From CAYVMN01 sp964452575 (GTDB lineage Bacteria > Desulfobacterota > DSM-4660 > Desulfatiglandales > Desulfatiglandaceae), in assembly GCA_964452575.1 (NCBI GenBank), contig CAYVMN010000225.1, forward strand, positions 1-6,707: 6,707 nt of DNA. Reading direction: 5' to 3'. The translations under genes were made by a program, and so were the position numbers. Of the stretch, positions 1-5,472 are shown piece by piece (position 1 is the stretch's first letter; each line of letters starts with the position of its first letter). The notes beneath the pieces were generated by a model. It did not search any database. It was not told where the DNA came from and saw only the letters and a list, made by a program, of their open reading frames with translations.

Positions 1-1
1 G

Positions 2-865
2 GTCTTGAGGCTTTCTGGGTATACCGAGCAGGAAAAGGAGCAGATCGCCTTCAGGTATCTTATCCCAAGAGAGATGGAAGAGGCTGGCCTTTCAGAGCAC
101 CCAGTTCAATTCGCCCCTGATGCCGTCCACAAGATCATCAGGGAATACACCCGGGAAGCAGGTCTAAGGAACCTCCAGAGGCAAATCGCCGCCATATGCC
201 GTAAAATGGCCAGGGACATTCTAAGCCAAGACGGAAAAGAAAGGACAGACCTGATTACCCCGGAGCTTGTGGAAATTTTGCTAGGACCCCGAAAATTCTA
301 TTTTGAGGTTGCAGAAGCCAAGGAAAGAATAGGGGTTGCTACTGGGCTGGCATGGACGGAGACGGGGGGAGAGATCATATTTATTGAGGCCACAAAGATG
401 AAAGGAAAAAACCGCCTCATCCTGACAGGTTCTCTTGGTGATGTGATGAAAGAGTCTGCTCAGGCGGCATTGAGCTATATCCGAAGCAATACGGATCTAT
501 TTAATATTCCCGAAGACTTCTTCGATAACCATGACATACATATACACGTCCCTGCAGGGGCCATACCCAAAGACGGCCCGTCGGCAGGCCTGACCATTGC
601 CATCGCCCTACTTTCACTGTTAACCAACCGTCCCAGCAGGAGAGATATGGCCTTGACAGGGGAATTGACGTTGACCGGAAGGATACTTCCGGTCGGCGGA
701 GTGAAAGAAAAGGTCCTAGCTGCCCATCGCGCTGGGGTAAAATCAGTGGTCTTTCCGGCCAAAAACGAGGCGGATCTCAAAGATATCCCTGATGAGATAA
801 GAAGGGATATGGAAATTATTACGACAGATGAATTAGAACAAACTGTGGATTTGGTTCTCAAGTAG
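2..865 (+). CDS. lon: ATP-dependent LonA protease, C-terminal part (5' end outside window)
   Basis: This is the C-terminal third of LonA, the cytoplasmic AAA+ protease that unfolds and degrades damaged and regulatory proteins. The frame is open to the left edge. The TTG at 5 is not a real start, because VLRLSGYTEQEK matches the internal LonA segment after the AAA+ core. Numbering residues from that TTG, about 1-95 form the AAA+ small (alpha) domain, including REYTREAGLRNLQR near the sensor-2 region, and about 98-286 form the protease domain. The catalytic serine is S193 in PKDGPSAG (codon 581-583) and the catalytic lysine is K234 in GGVKEK (codon 704-706), so the dyad is intact. GLAWTETGG and TGSLGDVMKES are further LonA signatures. 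LonA is normally about 780-820 residues, so roughly 500 are missing to the left. The stop at 863-865 lies 25 nt from the stop of the convergent regulator, with no obvious terminator hairpin between them. Confidence 0.97.
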   Translation, partial: VLRLSGYTEQEKEQIAFRYLIPREMEEAGLSEHPVQFAPDAVHKIIREYTREAGLRNLQRQIAAICRKMARDILSQDGKERTDLITPELVEILLGPRKFYFEVAEAKERIGVATGLAWTETGGEIIFIEATKMKGKNRLILTGSLGDVMKESAQAALSYIRSNTDLFNIPEDFFDNHDIHIHVPAGAIPKDGPSAGLTIAIALLSLLTNRPSRRDMALTGELTLTGRILPVGGVKEKVLAAHRAGVKSVVFPAKNEADLKDIPDEIRRDMEIITTDELEQTVDLVLK

Positions 866-890
866 TCGCGGTGGAAAATACTTGGGTCGG

Positions 891-1346
891 TTACTTATCC
901 TTGTCTCGCTCCAGGATTTCCTCAGCAGTTTCATAGTCACCAGCTTCCGCAAAGGCCGCTGCTGCCATGGGGCCTTCGATCTTGCTCCTGTAAGCCCTTC
1001 TAATGGTCTGAACAAGCCTCTCAATCTCCACTGGTTTCTGAAGGTATTCAAAGGCGCCCAAGTGGCGAGCCTCTTTCTCGTCTTTCTCCGTACCGTGCCC
1101 CGTTAGAATGATGACCTGGACCTTGGGATAGGCCTTCCTGATACGCCGAAGAACCTCCATGCCATCAATACCAGGCATCTTCAGGTCCAGTACCATCACG
1201 TCGGGGACCTGGTTATCAACGATCTTGAGGGCCTGTTCTCCATTGAGAGCAATATCCGGCCCAAGATCCCGCATCTGAATCCGTTCGGCAAGCGTCTTTA
1301 CAAATTCCTCTTCGTCGTCCACCAGAAGGATCTTGATCTGTTCCAT
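891..1346 (-). CDS. Single-domain response regulator (CheY-like) with AFAEAG tail
   Basis: A cytoplasmic phospho-receiver without an output domain (151 aa). All receiver landmarks are present: the acidic pair D10-D11, phosphoacceptor D54 in VLDLKMPG, switch T82 in ILTGHGT and K104 in LQKP. It should therefore accept phosphate from a histidine kinase and act by protein contact or as a relay. The receiver ends near residue 121. Residues 127-151 form an alanine- and glutamate-rich tail (AAAAFAEAGDYETAEEI) that recurs in the neighbouring receiver at 1540-2034. The start is supported by a GAGGAG Shine-Dalgarno (minus strand) 6 nt before the ATG. A candidate promoter at 1400-1428 could express it independently of the damaged genes upstream. 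It is the only fully intact regulator of the minus-strand cluster. The membrane sensor starting at 5712 is a possible but unproven partner. Confidence 0.93.
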   Translation of the reverse strand: MEQIKILLVDDEEEFVKTLAERIQMRDLGPDIALNGEQALKIVDNQVPDVMVLDLKMPGIDGMEVLRRIRKAYPKVQVIILTGHGTEKDEKEARHLGAFEYLQKPVEIERLVQTIRRAYRSKIEGPMAAAAFAEAGDYETAEEILERDKDK

Positions 1347-1399
1347 CTCCTGCTCCTCAAAAAGAATTGATCTGTGAAGGGGGCTCTCCCTCTAATTTC

Positions 1400-1428
1400 A
1401 ATGTATAAGGAATTCCGTCGTGATGCAA
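1400..1428 (-). promoter_or_regulatory. Candidate sigma-70-type promoter for the single-domain response regulator
   Basis: On the minus strand, TTGCAT (1428-1423) is followed after 17 nt by TACATT (1405-1400); the overlapping TATACA (1407-1402) gives a 15-nt spacer. The matches to consensus are moderate. The expected transcript would begin about 45-50 nt before the ATG at 1346. It is plausible because the gene lies 193 nt behind its upstream neighbour, but weak on sequence alone. Confidence 0.3.
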
Positions 1429-1438
1429 CTCTTTTCCA

Positions 1439-1519
1439 ATATCCGTGAATTGAGGCCCCTGCCTTGAGGCTTCACCGAACTAAGTCGAACGATCCCCTGA
1501 AGCATTCGGTCACGGATAT
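1439..1519. repeat. Perfect 10-bp inverted repeat bracketing a structured intergenic segment
   Basis: ATATCCGTGA at 1439-1448 has its exact reverse complement TCACGGATAT at 1510-1519. Inside lie smaller complementary pairs: ACCGAA with TTCGGT next to the right arm, GCTTCA with TGAAGC, and a short AGGC-CCCT-GCCT hairpin at 1453-1464. The element fills much of the 193-nt gap between the two receiver genes. There is no T-tract after either arm, so a simple intrinsic terminator is unlikely. An RNA processing structure, a regulator site or a small palindromic repeat are the alternatives. Confidence 0.5.
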
Positions 1520-1539
1520 GAATCAGGTAGTCTTTGCCC

Positions 1540-2034
1540 TTACGGTTGTTCCTCCTGAAATTCCCTGGCTATATCCGGCTCACCTGCCTCTGCAAAGGCT
1601 GCGGCAACCATAACGTCTTGATAACGTCGGAGCAATGACTTCTTTGCCCTTTCATTTTTCTTTTTTAGCCGGTATACTTCCCGAATTCGCTCAGCCAGTG
1701 AATCCATGTTAAGGGGCAAAAAGACATCGTCAAAGGCGCTTAGCTTCATGCCTTCTATGGATAGTGAGAGGTACTCTGATGTATTTATGATGATAACTTC
1801 GGTGAGGGGGCGAATCTTCTTGATCCTTTCGAGGAGTAAAAGACCCTGCCGCTTCAGCCCATTTAGGCCCAGCAATACGACATCGATCTTTTTTCTCTCA
1901 AGTATCTTTCTGGCATCGGCTTGTTGTCCTGCCTCAAAGACCCGGTACCTTTCACGGCGGAGATGACTAGACAGATTCAGAATATTCGGGCCTTCCTCTG
2001 CGAATCTCTGATAGGGCGTACCGTGACGGTTCAC
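1540..2034 (-). CDS. Degenerate receiver-domain protein (pseudo-receiver) with AFAEAG tail
   Basis: A 164-aa protein that aligns over its whole length with the receiver at 891-1346 but lacks receiver chemistry. The phosphoacceptor position is G56 (VVLLGLNGLKRQG instead of VLDLKMPGIDG), the switch threonine is N84 and the conserved lysine is L106. At the N-terminus the hydrophobic first strand and acidic pair are replaced by HGTPYQRFAEE. The hydrophobic strands and the helix after KIREV-like sequence are still recognisable, as is a basic helix near 124-139 (RLKKKNERAKKSLLRR). The tail from 142 (MVAAAFAEAGEPDIAREF) is shared with the next gene. The start is uncertain: GTG at 2034 has no clear Shine-Dalgarno and an in-frame stop lies at 2049-2047. 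It may be read by coupling, since the preceding frame ends 23 nt upstream. The intact frame suggests either a phosphorylation-independent receiver or an early pseudogene. Confidence 0.65.
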   Translation of the reverse strand: MNRHGTPYQRFAEEGPNILNLSSHLRRERYRVFEAGQQADARKILERKKIDVVLLGLNGLKRQGLLLLERIKKIRPLTEVIIINTSEYLSLSIEGMKLSAFDDVFLPLNMDSLAERIREVYRLKKKNERAKKSLLRRYQDVMVAAAFAEAGEPDIAREFQEEQP

Positions 2035-2036
2035 GG
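2021..2036. repeat. Small perfect inverted repeat over the GTG start of the pseudo-receiver
   Basis: CCGTGA at 2021-2026 and TCACGG at 2031-2036 are exact reverse complements with a 4-nt CGGT spacer. In the minus-strand transcript this would place the proposed GTG start (2034-2032) inside a 6-bp hairpin stem, where it could hinder initiation. The same hexamer pair forms the core of the arms of the 1439-1519 inverted repeat on the other side of this gene. Confidence 0.45.
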
Positions 2037-2057
2037 GTTTAGAGGTTTAGGGTGCGG

Positions 2058-2341
2058 TTATTTACCTCTTACGGCCTCCCGCATCTTCTCAATTAGCTCA
2101 TCAAGTCTTAATGGCTTCATTAGATAATCAAAGGCGCCCAGGTGCATCCCTTGGATGCCTTCTCTGGTGGATCCCCGTCCCGTCATGAGAATCACAGGCA
2201 GCTGGGGATTTCCGACTTTGATAAGGCGAAGGACTTCAAGCCCCCCCAACCCTGGCATCAACACATCTAAGACTACGACCTGAGGAGGGTCGTAACGAAT
2301 TCCTCCTCGTCATCTACAAGTAACACCTTCCACTTATCCAT
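2058..2341 (-). pseudogene. Response regulator receiver, broken by internal deletion and frameshift
   Basis: The gene begins properly. GGAGG (2352-2348) precedes an ATG at 2341, which opens a receiver start reading MDKWKVLLVDDEEEFVTTL with the acidic pair intact. That frame stops at TAG 2275-2273 after 22 residues. The receiver continues in another frame as PPQVVVLDVLMPGLGG, with phosphoacceptor codon GAT at 2267-2265, then ILMTGRG (switch threonine) and YLMKP (conserved lysine), ending at TAA 2060-2058. Compared with the intact paralogue at 891-1346, the distance from start to phosphoacceptor is 74 nt instead of 159. About 85 nt (helix 1, strand 2 and most of helix 2) are therefore missing, and the loss is not a multiple of three. 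The junction lies in or near GACCCTCCTCAG. Re-initiation at the GTG at 2264 would give only the C-terminal half of a receiver. It was a paralogue of its two downstream neighbours. Confidence 0.88.
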
Positions 2342-2359
2342 TTTATTCCTCCAGCCCTA

Positions 2360-2905
2360 CTATGCCTCCCTTTCTCCCAGACCCTTTCGGCTATAAAGTA
2401 TATCGCCCGGCTGAAGGGCCCCTTTCTGGTGCCCGAAGAGCTCTGATTCCAGCAAGGTTTCGGGTAATGCCCCGCAATTGAGCTTGATGAAAGGCCCCTT
2501 GGCCCTGCTTGAGGCCTGGTGAATTATCTCTGCAACCAGGTCCTTGCCCGTACCGGTCTCACCGGTGATGAGTACAGAAGAATCGCTCTGGGCAAGGACA
2601 GGGAGAATCTGAAAGATCTTTTCGATACACAGGGGTTCAGCTTCTGCGTTTAGATTCAAAACAGGGCAACCTTGGACGCATATCCTGTTACGTAGGACAT
2701 GATAACAGGGAATGCCCTGGGCTTCTTCCCTGGAAAATCCGGTGAGGGCTTCCAAGGTTCGATTCAAGAAGATGACCCTTCACTCCCCATCAAGCACCAG
2801 AACCCCAAGAGGGATTTCATCAACCAGTGAGCAAAAGGCGACAGGCAGGGAAAAGAGCCCTATGACTTTTGGGGAGTTGCTCGTGTACAAGATCCGTTTC
2901 TCCAT
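2360..2905 (-). pseudogene. PAS / sigma-54 interaction (AAA+) regulator, truncated remnant with in-frame TGA
   Basis: Remnant of an enhancer-binding protein that would have activated sigma-54 RNA polymerase. One frame from ATG 2905 reads a PAS start (LVDEIPLGVLVLDGE), hits TGA at 2782-2780, and continues without shift as RVIFLNRTLEALTGFSREEA, the rest of the PAS core. This suggests a nonsense change from a glycine-type codon. Next comes a cysteine cluster (CYHVLRNRICVQGCPVL). The remainder of the PAS domain and its linker to AAA+ appear to be missing, with only about a dozen unrelated residues bridging to IFQILPVLAQ. The AAA+ start is well preserved: Walker A GETGTGKD, then FIKLNCGALPETLLESELFGH. 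It breaks at QKGA, just where the sigma-54 contact loop GAFTGA should be, and after about 18 more residues the frame ends at TAG 2362-2360. Walker B, the rest of AAA+ and a normal HTH are absent. Family members usually have more than 400 residues; here 181 codons remain. No Shine-Dalgarno is evident at ATG 2905. Confidence 0.9.
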
Positions 2906-3231
2906 GAATGACTGAAATTAGAACCTTGACTGAGTGATACAATGCCCTCTGACTCAAATAGATCATAGAGAAAAGGGGGCCTGGGAGAGGGTGAATTTCC
3001 TGCCGATTATTGGAAAAGCACACGTCCTATAAAATAGGCTACCAGAAAACCAGGTTGAAATAAAGCAAGGATTAACTTCTTGACTGATCGGCATATATCA
3101 CATATTGTGCGCGGGTGAATCCATGAGGTTATCCCGGGCGTTAAGAGTGGAAACGGAGACAGAGGGGTTAGAGAAAAAGGCCCTTTCATCTGAGAAATGC
3201 TGTCCAGGAATTAAGGCAGGGAGGTCAATGG
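2906..3231. other. Divergent intergenic region between the decayed regulators and the transporter operon
   Basis: About 326 nt with no convincing gene on either strand. It separates the minus-strand regulator remnant from the plus-strand permease. It holds a rightward promoter candidate (3080-3108), the permease ribosome binding site (GGGAGG at 3219-3224) and a short perfect hairpin sequence, CCTAT-AAA-ATAGG, at 3026-3038. No properly spaced sigma-54 (-24/-12) promoter was seen, although a sigma-54 activator remnant lies next door. Confidence 0.6.
3080..3108 (+). promoter_or_regulatory. Candidate sigma-70 promoter for the tauE/safE operon
   Basis: TTGACT at 3080-3085, a 17-nt spacer containing AT-rich GCATATATCACA, then TATTGT at 3103-3108. 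The -35 matches consensus at five of six positions and the -10 at four. Transcription would start near 3115, leaving a 5' leader of about 115 nt before the permease ATG at 3232. It is the best such pair in the intergenic region. Confidence 0.45.
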
Positions 3232-4194
3232 ATGATACAATCCGCGAAGACATGGTTCACGGCGTTCTTGAGCATTCTCATGTTTTTTGCCTTCGCATGT
3301 GCTGTAGATGCAACAGATCTATCTCAAAGTCCTGAAGCCTCGGCTCCTGTGAATCCATGGTGGTTCTGGCCTCTGCTCCTGCTGATTGTAACCTTTTTGA
3401 TGGGCATATTCGCCGTTCTTGGCGGGGTGGGAGGAGGTGTGCTCTTTGTCCCCATCATCAGCGGTTTCTTCCCTTTCCACCTGGATTTTGTACGCGGGAC
3501 AGGGCTGCTCGTGGCCCTGTCCGGGGCCCTGGCCGCCGGCCCAGGACTTCTCAAAATGAACCTGGCGAGTCTCAGGCTTGCCATCCCGGTTGCCCTCATT
3601 GCCTCAACTTGTGCCATAATTGGGGCCATGATCGGGCTGGCCTTGCCCACCAACATTGTACAGATCTCTCTTGGCGCTACCATCGTCGGCATCTGCGTAC
3701 TCATGTTGAAGGCGAAGAAGTCAGAACTCCCTGATGTACCGGAGGCCGATAGGCTTTCCTCGGCACTCAGGATCTACGGAGTCTACCAGGAGAGGAGTAC
3801 GGGAAAGATCATCGACTGGAAAATCCACCGGACCCCGTTGGGTCTGTGCTTATTTATTATTATCGGTGTTATGGCCGGCATGTTTGGCCTCGGAGCAGGA
3901 TGGGCAAATGTGCCCGTATTGAACCTCCTGATGGGAGCACCTTTGAAAATCAGCGTGGCGACCAGTAAATTTCTGCTATCCATCACTGACACCTCGGCCG
4001 CCTGGATCTATATGAATCAGGGGTGCGTCATCCCCATGATGGTAGTGCCTTCCCTTGTGGGGATCATGCTTGGCTCCTTTGTAGGCGTCCGGCTTCTGGC
4101 CATGGCCAAACCGGGTGTTATTCGGTGGATCGTGATCGGAATGCTGGCCTTTGCCGGCATAAAGGCCCTTTTGAAGGGCTTAGGGGTAGGATAG
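3232..4194 (+). CDS. TauE/SafE family membrane permease (putative sulfite/organosulfonate exporter)
   Basis: An inner-membrane permease of 320 aa, assigned to TauE/SafE from its two repeated glycine-rich signatures: GGVGGGVLFVP (about 64-74) and FGLGAGWANVPVLNLLMGAP (about 218-237), the latter followed by the conserved region SVATSKFLLSITDTSA. Family members are linked to export of sulfite, sulfonates or related small anions; the substrate here cannot be read from sequence. An N-terminal hydrophobic stretch (8-24) ending in a possible AxA-like site (CAVDA) suggests a signal peptide or extra helix. After it come roughly eight membrane segments, split by a soluble loop at about 160-200. The start is the ATG at 3232 because GGGAGG at 3219-3224 ends 7 nt before it; the ATG at 3228 lies in another frame and too close. 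It is the first gene of a three-gene operon. Confidence 0.9.
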   Translation: MIQSAKTWFTAFLSILMFFAFACAVDATDLSQSPEASAPVNPWWFWPLLLLIVTFLMGIFAVLGGVGGGVLFVPIISGFFPFHLDFVRGTGLLVALSGALAAGPGLLKMNLASLRLAIPVALIASTCAIIGAMIGLALPTNIVQISLGATIVGICVLMLKAKKSELPDVPEADRLSSALRIYGVYQERSTGKIIDWKIHRTPLGLCLFIIIGVMAGMFGLGAGWANVPVLNLLMGAPLKISVATSKFLLSITDTSAAWIYMNQGCVIPMMVVPSLVGIMLGSFVGVRLLAMAKPGVIRWIVIGMLAFAGIKALLKGLGVG

Positions 4195-4205
4195 CCTTTC
4201 AAGGC
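4165..4205 (+). terminator. Possible attenuating or processing hairpins at the end of the permease gene
   Basis: Two small stems lie in tandem. GCCCTT-TTG-AAGGGC at 4165-4179 is inside the last codons of the permease. GCCTT-TC-AAGGC at 4194-4205 starts at its stop codon and is followed by ACTTTTATC. Because the next operon gene begins 66 nt after the stop with a strong ribosome binding site, these are more likely partial attenuators or RNA-stability elements than a full terminator. Confidence 0.3.
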
Positions 4206-4260
4206 ACTTTTATCTTCAGGAGAAAGCGGTCTTCAGAAAGTCGGGTAAGGAGGAAAGGTC

Positions 4261-4686
4261 ATGAATGATAAATTGGCAGCGACGCTTGAAGCAAGCCCGG
4301 AGCAGGTCCGTTATGCCGGTATCCTCGAAAAGGGGATGTATATCGGATTATTGCTGCTTCTTATCACCTTTGCCATCTATGCCTTCGGTATTATGAAGCC
4401 CTATATCCCTCTGGACAAGATCTCCAAGTTCTGGGGCATGAATGTACGTGATTACCTGCAGCATGCCAACATTAAGAACGGGTGGGGTTGGCTTGCGATG
4501 CTTAAATACGGGGACTTTATTAATTTTGTCGGGGTGGCGATTTTGGCCGGAGTGACCATCATTTGCTATCTGACTATTATTCCGATCCTCCTGAGAAACG
4601 ACGACAAGGTCTACGCCATATCGGCGTTTATCGAAGTAGTAATCCTCTCCCTTGCGGCCAGCGGGATTCTTGCTGTGGGGCACTGA
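4261..4686 (+). CDS. Small three-helix membrane protein, DUF1634-like, partner of the permease
   Basis: A 141-aa integral membrane protein of unknown biochemical role. Hydrophobic segments lie at about 24-45, 86-110 and 118-139, giving three membrane helices. A loop at about 46-85 carries GWGWLAMLKYGDFINFVG. The LLRNDDKVYAISAFIEVVILSLAASG stretch is split by a conserved-looking charged DDKVY before the last helix. The three-helix plan, size and position directly after a TauE/SafE gene fit the DUF1634 family, which is known to accompany these permeases; the family assignment is from memory of the pattern, not a search. AAGGAGG at 4247-4253 is 7 nt before the ATG. It probably forms a complex with, or modulates, the permease encoded 66 nt upstream. 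No signal peptide or catalytic motif is seen. Confidence 0.8.
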   Translation: MNDKLAATLEASPEQVRYAGILEKGMYIGLLLLLITFAIYAFGIMKPYIPLDKISKFWGMNVRDYLQHANIKNGWGWLAMLKYGDFINFVGVAILAGVTIICYLTIIPILLRNDDKVYAISAFIEVVILSLAASGILAVGH

Positions 4687-4748
4687 GAAAGGGCGTGGCG
4701 AGAAAGAAATGGAAAGCGATCCATTTTGAGGAGCAAGGAGGATAGACT

Positions 4749-5297
4749 ATGTTTATCAAGAAGAAGGTGAGAGATCTGATGATCCCTCTAGACAGATACT
4801 CGGTGGTGAGTCCCAATAGCACCTTGCGAGAGGCAGTACTGAGCCTGAGGAGGTCATACTGTCAGTTGGAGACGGGCATGTGTACCGAGGTAGGCCCCCG
4901 TTCCGTCTTGGTGGTTGATGAGCACGGGAGGCTTGTTGGGATGCTCGATTTCCGAAGTATCCTCAGGACCCTTATTCCTGAGGTAACCGGTGGGCTGACT
5001 GCCAGATTGGAAGCCCTCGAAGTATCCGTCGCTTTTGCCCAGGCCGATTCCCCATCCCTGGATGAAGCGCGAGCCGACTTCAACGCACGGGTGATAAGGA
5101 ATGCGGGTGTAAAGGTAAAGGACATCATGCTCAAAACGAGGGGAACAATTCAGGCCGATGCCAGCCTCGCTGAGGCGCTCAAGCTGATTTTTCGCAATAA
5201 GATAACCAAACTCCCTGTGCATGAGGGGAATAAACTGGTAGGGATTATCCGCGATACGGACCTTTTCCTGGCCGTTGCTGATATATTAGCGGAATGA
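4749..5297 (+). CDS. Twin CBS-domain protein of the transporter operon
   Basis: A soluble 182-aa protein made of two CBS domains, which as a pair usually bind adenosine nucleotides or S-adenosylmethionine and regulate a partner. CBS1 spans about 5-75 (VRDLMIPLDRYSVVSPNSTLREAV ... VLVVDEHGRLVGMLDFRSIL, interrupted by a cysteine-containing insert near 38-50). CBS2 spans about 121-178 (VKVKDIMLKT ... KLPVHEGNKLVGIIRDTDLF). The 76-120 linker is longer than usual and contains AFAQADSPSLDEARADF, which resembles the C-terminal tails of the two receivers in this window. AAGGAGG at 4735-4741 ends 7 nt before the ATG, and 62 nt separate it from the gene upstream. As the third gene of the permease operon it is likely a cytoplasmic energy or nucleotide sensor for transport; this is inferred from position only. 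No catalytic domain is attached. Confidence 0.9.
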   Translation: MFIKKKVRDLMIPLDRYSVVSPNSTLREAVLSLRRSYCQLETGMCTEVGPRSVLVVDEHGRLVGMLDFRSILRTLIPEVTGGLTARLEALEVSVAFAQADSPSLDEARADFNARVIRNAGVKVKDIMLKTRGTIQADASLAEALKLIFRNKITKLPVHEGNKLVGIIRDTDLFLAVADILAE

Positions 5298-5472
5298 CCT
5301 TTTACACGACATGCTCCTGATCTGCTTCAGCTCACCATCCTTGAACTTTCCCTCCACTGCCATTCGGAGTCCGTTTGTCCCCAAGGTCCTCCATCCCTGT
5401 TTGTTGGCCTCTATTGTTGCCCTTGCACGACGGCATCTATGGTAATTCGCCTACTTGGAGATCGTTTTTCCG

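Noticed and set aside
1425..1442. Minus-strand TTGG...TTGC before the intact receiver as a sigma-54 promoter.
   Set aside because: The GG-to-GC distance is 9 nt rather than 10, so the spacing is wrong. An overlapping sigma-70-like pair fits somewhat better.
2780..2782. In-frame TGA in the PAS region as a selenocysteine codon.
   Set aside because: The site falls in the loop after LDGE, where PAS proteins usually have Gly, Asn or Asp, not a redox Cys. No selenocysteine-insertion hairpin was evident, and the rest of the gene is clearly damaged, so a nonsense mutation is simpler.
3105..3335. A 76-codon plus-strand frame before the permease, starting upstream and including the ATG at 3228.
   Set aside because: It overlaps the permease signal peptide in another frame, has no good ribosome binding site at its start and no protein-like composition.
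5406..5420. TTGGCCTC...TTGC as a sigma-54 (-24/-12) promoter.
   Set aside because: The distance between the GG and GC elements is 11 nt instead of the required 10, and the flanking consensus is poor.
5298..5450. Short minus-strand frame of about 50 codons (containing KQGWRTLGTNGLRMAVEGKF) running into the end of the CBS gene.
   Set aside because: It has no convincing start or ribosome binding site, no recognised domain, and overlaps the CBS stop. Possibly a remnant, but not supportable.
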